Source: Lachnospiraceae bacterium
GTDB taxonomy: Bacteria; Bacillota_A; Clostridia; Lachnospirales; Lachnospiraceae
Direction: 5' to 3'
Length of the DNA stretch: 9,068 bases
Assembly: GCA_017958935.1 (NCBI GenBank)
Contig: JAGDBR010000046.1
Span: 1 to 9,068 of the forward strand
Below are positions 6,834 through 9,068 of this stretch, piece by piece; the first letter of the stretch is position 1; every line of letters begins with the position of its first letter. The translations under genes were made by a program, and so were the position numbers. The notes below the pieces were generated by a model. The model made no database searches. It was not told the origin of the DNA and saw only the letters and a program-made list of their open reading frames with translations.

Positions 6834-7471
6834 GAAGAAAAGCCGTAGCGCTGCTGCTGGCGGTATTGTTCGCGCTGGCATCGGCGTCCTGCAAATCGAC
6901 CCTGGGCCCCGCGCTGGAACGGGAGGAAGGCCGGAAGAACATCCGGGAGCTTCCGTATGAAGAGCTGGCGGACGAGGCATCCGGCTTCCGCTATCCGGGA
7001 CTGCCCTGGGGGATCACGCTGGATGAAGTCCAGGAGCGCACCTATGACGCCGTCACGAAAGTCTCCGGCGTCGATACGAAGGGGAACATCGTCTATACGG
7101 CGCCGTACCTGAAAGCGCTTGCTGGCGGCCGTCAGAACGACGACACGCAGATCTCGACGGATCCGGACACGCGCCTGATCTCCCTCATGCTGGTCTTTTC
7201 CGCCCAGAACGCGGAGGACACGCTGGGGCAGAGCGCGGTGTTCGACCTGCTGCATGAAAAACTGACGGCGGCGTACGGCACGCCCGCCATCGACAAGCAC
7301 ACGGACGAAATGACCGGAGGACTGACCGCGGACATCGAGGACCATACCTGGGTGAAGACTTACGGCGAGGGCCTGGAAAGCCGGCTGGTGCTTTCGAAGG
7401 GCTTCGTTTCCTACTCTTCGGAACCCGATTACATTTCTCTGACGTTCCTGGGGGACGGCGCCCATGAGTGA
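6830..7471 (+). CDS. Putative secreted lipoprotein of unknown function
   Basis: The 213-residue product begins MRRK, followed by a hydrophobic run (about 5-17) and SASC with Cys21, which fits a type II signal peptide: lipidation at Cys21 and anchoring on the outside of the membrane. The -3 residue is Ser, not the usual Leu/Val/Ile, so the lipobox is weak and plain secretion is possible. The mature part has [13 protein letters not shown] (about 56-69), a pattern seen in small bacterial envelope proteins, then a mixed alpha/beta-looking region with a predicted amphipathic segment [10 protein letters not shown] (about 140-149). I do not recognise a named family. A ribosome-binding site, AAGGA (6819-6823), lies inside the end of trpS, whose stop it overlaps. 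Its own stop overlaps the nth start by 8 bases, so the three genes are probably co-transcribed and translationally coupled. Confidence 0.7.
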   Translation: MRRKAVALLLAVLFALASASCKSTLGPALEREEGRKNIRELPYEELADEASGFRYPGLPWGITLDEVQERTYDAVTKVSGVDTKGNIVYTAPYLKALAGGRQNDDTQISTDPDTRLISLMLVFSAQNAEDTLGQSAVFDLLHEKLTAAYGTPAIDKHTDEMTGGLTADIEDHTWVKTYGEGLESRLVLSKGFVSYSSEPDYISLTFLGDGAHE

Positions 7472-8201
7472 GCAGAAAGCGAAGATGAAAGACCCCGTCA
7501 TGGCAGCGGGCACAGCGCGTGTACAGCCGAAGACGCGGCGGAAGGTTTCCCCGGCGCACGTGAAGGCCGTTCTGGAGCGGCTGGACCGCGAATACGGGAC
7601 CGACGACCGGTGCTATCTGTATTACGGGCGCGACTATGAGCTGCTGTTCGCGGTGATGCTGTCCGCACAGTGCACCGACGCGCGCGTGAACATGGTGACG
7701 CCGGCGCTGTTCGAAAAGTATGACACGCTTCAGAAATTCGCGGACGCCGAGCTTCCCGACCTCGAGCGGATGATCCATTCGACCGGGTTCTACCACGCGA
7801 AGGCCGTGAACATCATCGGTGCCGCGAAGCGTCTGCTGGACGTCTACGGCGGAAAAGTGCCGGATACGATGGAGGACCTGCTGACACTTCCGGGCGTCGG
7901 GCGGAAGACCGCGAACGTGATCCTCGGCAACATCTACCGCAAGCCGTCGGTCGTCGTGGACACGCACGTAAAGCGTATTTCGAAGAAGCTGGGCTTCACG
8001 GAGAACGACGACCCCGAAAAGGTGGAGTACGACCTGATGGCGATCCTGCCGGAAGACCATTGGATCCTCTACAATATGCACATCATTACGCTCGGCCGTA
8101 CGGTCTGTACGGCGAGAAAGCCGGACTGCGCGCACTGCTTCCTGCAGGACGTGTGCCCGGCAGGCTCCCCTGATAAAGTTTCGGGGGCGGGAAAGGAATA
8201 A
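7464..8201 (+). CDS. nth: Endonuclease III (DNA glycosylase/AP lyase)
   Basis: This 245-residue enzyme removes oxidised pyrimidines and nicks the strand in base-excision repair. The helix-hairpin-helix LPGVGRKTANVIL spans 142-154 with the catalytic Lys148; the second catalytic residue, Asp166, lies in VVDTHVKRIS. These two are 18 residues apart, as in the E. coli enzyme. The 4Fe-4S cluster cysteines are 215, 222, 225 and 231 (spacing 6, 2, 5, as in E. coli). The damage-reading segment LSAQCTDARVN is at 66-76. Compared with E. coli Nth (211 residues) there is a basic N-terminal extension of about 28 residues. The start at 7464 is supported by GGGGGA (7450-7455) and the overlap with the lipoprotein stop; later ATGs at 7485 and 7500 would shorten the extension. 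All catalytic residues are present, so activity is expected. Confidence 0.95.
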   Translation: MSEQKAKMKDPVMAAGTARVQPKTRRKVSPAHVKAVLERLDREYGTDDRCYLYYGRDYELLFAVMLSAQCTDARVNMVTPALFEKYDTLQKFADAELPDLERMIHSTGFYHAKAVNIIGAAKRLLDVYGGKVPDTMEDLLTLPGVGRKTANVILGNIYRKPSVVVDTHVKRISKKLGFTENDDPEKVEYDLMAILPEDHWILYNMHIITLGRTVCTARKPDCAHCFLQDVCPAGSPDKVSGAGKE

Positions 8202-8202
8202 C

Positions 8203-8325
8203 ATGTTTCAGTTTAACGGTGAAAAAGGGAAAAAAGCGAAGATGATCATGGCGATCGTCGTCATCGTGATCGTTGCGGCCATGATACTGGGCGCCGTGAT
8301 CGGCGGCCTGGCCGGAGCCCGCTGA
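8203..8325 (+). CDS. Small single-pass membrane protein, 40 residues
   Basis: An ATG at 8203, one base after the nth stop, is preceded by AAAGGA (8192-8197). It opens a 40-codon frame whose stop (8323-8325) overlaps the trmL ATG by one base (TGATG). The product has a polar, lysine-rich head MFQFNGEKGKKAK (1-13). A single hydrophobic helix (about 14-36, rich in Ile, Val, Ala and Gly) follows, then a short GAR tail, so a single membrane span with the positive end inside is expected. The helix has several small residues (GAVIGGLAG, 30-38) that could favour helix packing. The tight fit between two conserved genes, with good ribosome-binding sites on both sides, argues that it is real. I do not recognise a family, and function is unknown. 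Confidence 0.68.
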   Translation: MFQFNGEKGKKAKMIMAIVVIVIVAAMILGAVIGGLAGAR

Positions 8326-8819
8326 TGAACGTGGTCCTGCTCGAGCCGGAGATCCCCTCGAATACCGGCAACATCGGCCGCACCTGCTGTGCGACCGGCA
8401 CGACCCTGCACCTGATCAAGCCGCTCGGTTTTTCTTTAAGCGAGAAGGCGCTGAAGCGCGCCGGCATGGACTACTGGGATAAGCTGGACGTCCGCGTCTA
8501 CGTGGATTTCGAGGACTTTCTTGAGAAGAATCCGGGCGCGAAGCTCTACATGGCGACGACGAAGGCACACCGGACCTACGACGAAGTGTCTTACGGGCCG
8601 GAGGCTTATATCATGTTCGGCGCCGAATCCAAGGGCATTCCGGAAGAGATCCTCGTGGCACACGAGGATGCCTGCATCCGGATCCCGATGAATGAAGAGA
8701 TCCGCTCCCTGAATCTGGCGAATTCCGTCGCGATCGTCCTGTACGAAGCGCTCCGGCAGCAGCATTTCGATGGTCTGCAGCCGCACGGACAGCTGCACCG
8801 GCTGAAATGGAAAGAATAG
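8325..8819 (+). CDS. trmL: tRNA (cytidine/uridine-34 2'-O)-methyltransferase TrmL
   Basis: At 164 residues this has the typical length of TrmL (YibK/CspR), a SPOUT-fold enzyme. It methylates the ribose 2'-OH of the wobble nucleotide in tRNA(Leu) isoacceptors using S-adenosylmethionine, and works as a homodimer. Family motifs are in order: LEPEIPSNTGNIGRT (6-20), LKRAGMDYW (43-51), MFGAESKGIP (97-106), IRIPM (118-122) and RSLNLANSVAIVLYEALRQ (127-145), the last two forming the trefoil-knot cofactor site. The start has GGAG at 8314-8317 and overlaps the stop of the microprotein by one base. It is the last gene of the plus-strand block and is followed 16 bases on by a strong stem-loop. Confidence 0.95.
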   Translation: MNVVLLEPEIPSNTGNIGRTCCATGTTLHLIKPLGFSLSEKALKRAGMDYWDKLDVRVYVDFEDFLEKNPGAKLYMATTKAHRTYDEVSYGPEAYIMFGAESKGIPEEILVAHEDACIRIPMNEEIRSLNLANSVAIVLYEALRQQHFDGLQPHGQLHRLKWKE

Positions 8820-8835
8820 GAAAAGAGGGAACAAA

Positions 8836-8866
8836 ACAGGAGCCCGCGCGATGCGCGGGCTCCTGT
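8836..8866. terminator. Strong intergenic stem-loop, probable bidirectional terminator
   Basis: ACAGGAGCCCGCGC (8836-8849), loop GAT, then GCGCGGGCTCCTGT (8853-8866) forms a perfect 14-bp stem. On the plus strand, ending trmL, the tail is CTGCTTTCC, a poor T-run. On the minus strand the tail reads TTTGTTCCCTCTTTT, which is T-richer, so it should also end the convergent minus-strand gene. It lies between two convergent genes, which fits a shared terminator. Confidence 0.88.
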
Positions 8867-8887
8867 CTGCTTTCCGGGCGCGGACTC

Positions 8888-9068
8888 TTACAGCTCTTTC
8901 TGCCGTTCCCTGTGCCGCTCCAGGATCCGGTTGATCCGGTCGGTCGGCAGCAGCAGGTCGGAGATCGAATTGTCGTGGTTCAGGCTGTCGATCAGCAGCG
9001 CAATGTACTTCGACAGATCGACGCTGTAGTAATACTCGCGCTCCAGAAGCTCCGGCTTCTGATAGGTC
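8888..9068 (-). CDS. C-terminal end of an unidentified protein (start outside window)
   Basis: Read on the minus strand, the frame is open from the window edge for 59 codons and stops with TAA (complement of 8888-8890), 21 bases before the shared stem-loop. The visible tail runs from TYQKPELLEREYYY through VDLSKYIALLIDSL and LLLPTDRINRILERH to RERQKEL. It looks soluble and helical with a charged end. The codon choice is like that of the neighbours (mostly G/C at third positions), the stop sits just before a terminator, and no competing plus-strand gene covers the region, so it is probably real. The fragment is too short for me to name a family. Confidence 0.6.
   Translation of the reverse strand, partial: TYQKPELLEREYYYSVDLSKYIALLIDSLNHDNSISDLLLPTDRINRILERHRERQKEL

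Noticed and set aside
5817..6980. A 387-codon minus-strand frame opposite trpS
   Set aside because: It spans the trpS/lipoprotein junction and shows only low-complexity Arg/Leu/Asp-rich sequence. TrpRS motifs on the plus strand explain the region.

Overview
The window reads as a chromosomal stretch of a GC-rich (about 60 % by eye) bacterium, most likely a Bacillota lineage such as a gut Clostridia or Erysipelotrichia relative. This placement is an inference. It rests on strong AGGAGG-type Shine-Dalgarno sites, a YkpA-type ABC-F protein, a Firmicutes-style TrpRS, a YhaO/YhaN-like gene pair and a chromosomal TraX-family gene. There are no phage, IS, CRISPR, rRNA or tRNA genes.

Layout. Nine genes run on the plus strand, nearly end to end: the 3' end of asnS (1-507); an SbcD/Mre11/YhaO-like protein (538-1614); its SbcC/Rad50/YhaN-like partner (1611-3137); an ABC-F ATPase (3199-4857); a TraX-family membrane protein (4854-5651); trpS (5748-6833); a putative lipoprotein (6830-7471); nth, endonuclease III (7464-8201); a 40-residue membrane microprotein (8203-8325); and trmL (8325-8819), which makes ten counting the partial asnS. 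Many junctions overlap (ATGA, GTGA, an 8-base overlap and TGATG), so translation is probably coupled. The only gaps above 50 bases are 3138-3198 and 5652-5747, and both hold short GC-rich hairpins without T-tracts. The block ends at a 14-bp stem at 8836-8866. A minus-strand gene converges on it from the right (8888-9068, C-terminal 59 residues only).

Functional theme. Most genes serve translation (AsnRS, TrpRS, the wobble methyltransferase TrmL, and a ribosome-associated-type ABC-F) or DNA repair (Nth and the Mre11/Rad50-like pair).

Main observation. The Mre11/Rad50-like pair appears catalytically dead in both partners. The nuclease-like protein has lost nearly every metal ligand of the metallophosphoesterase fold. 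The ATPase-like protein has lost the Walker A lysine, the signature glycine and the Walker B acidic pair. Yet both reading frames are intact, have good ribosome-binding sites, overlap by ATGA, and keep the flanking family sequence. The second protein also keeps two central transmembrane helices between coiled coils. This looks like a paired pseudo-nuclease/pseudo-ATPase held at the membrane, not ordinary gene decay. The ABC-F protein shows a milder version: the departures from consensus fall in one of its two composite ATP sites.
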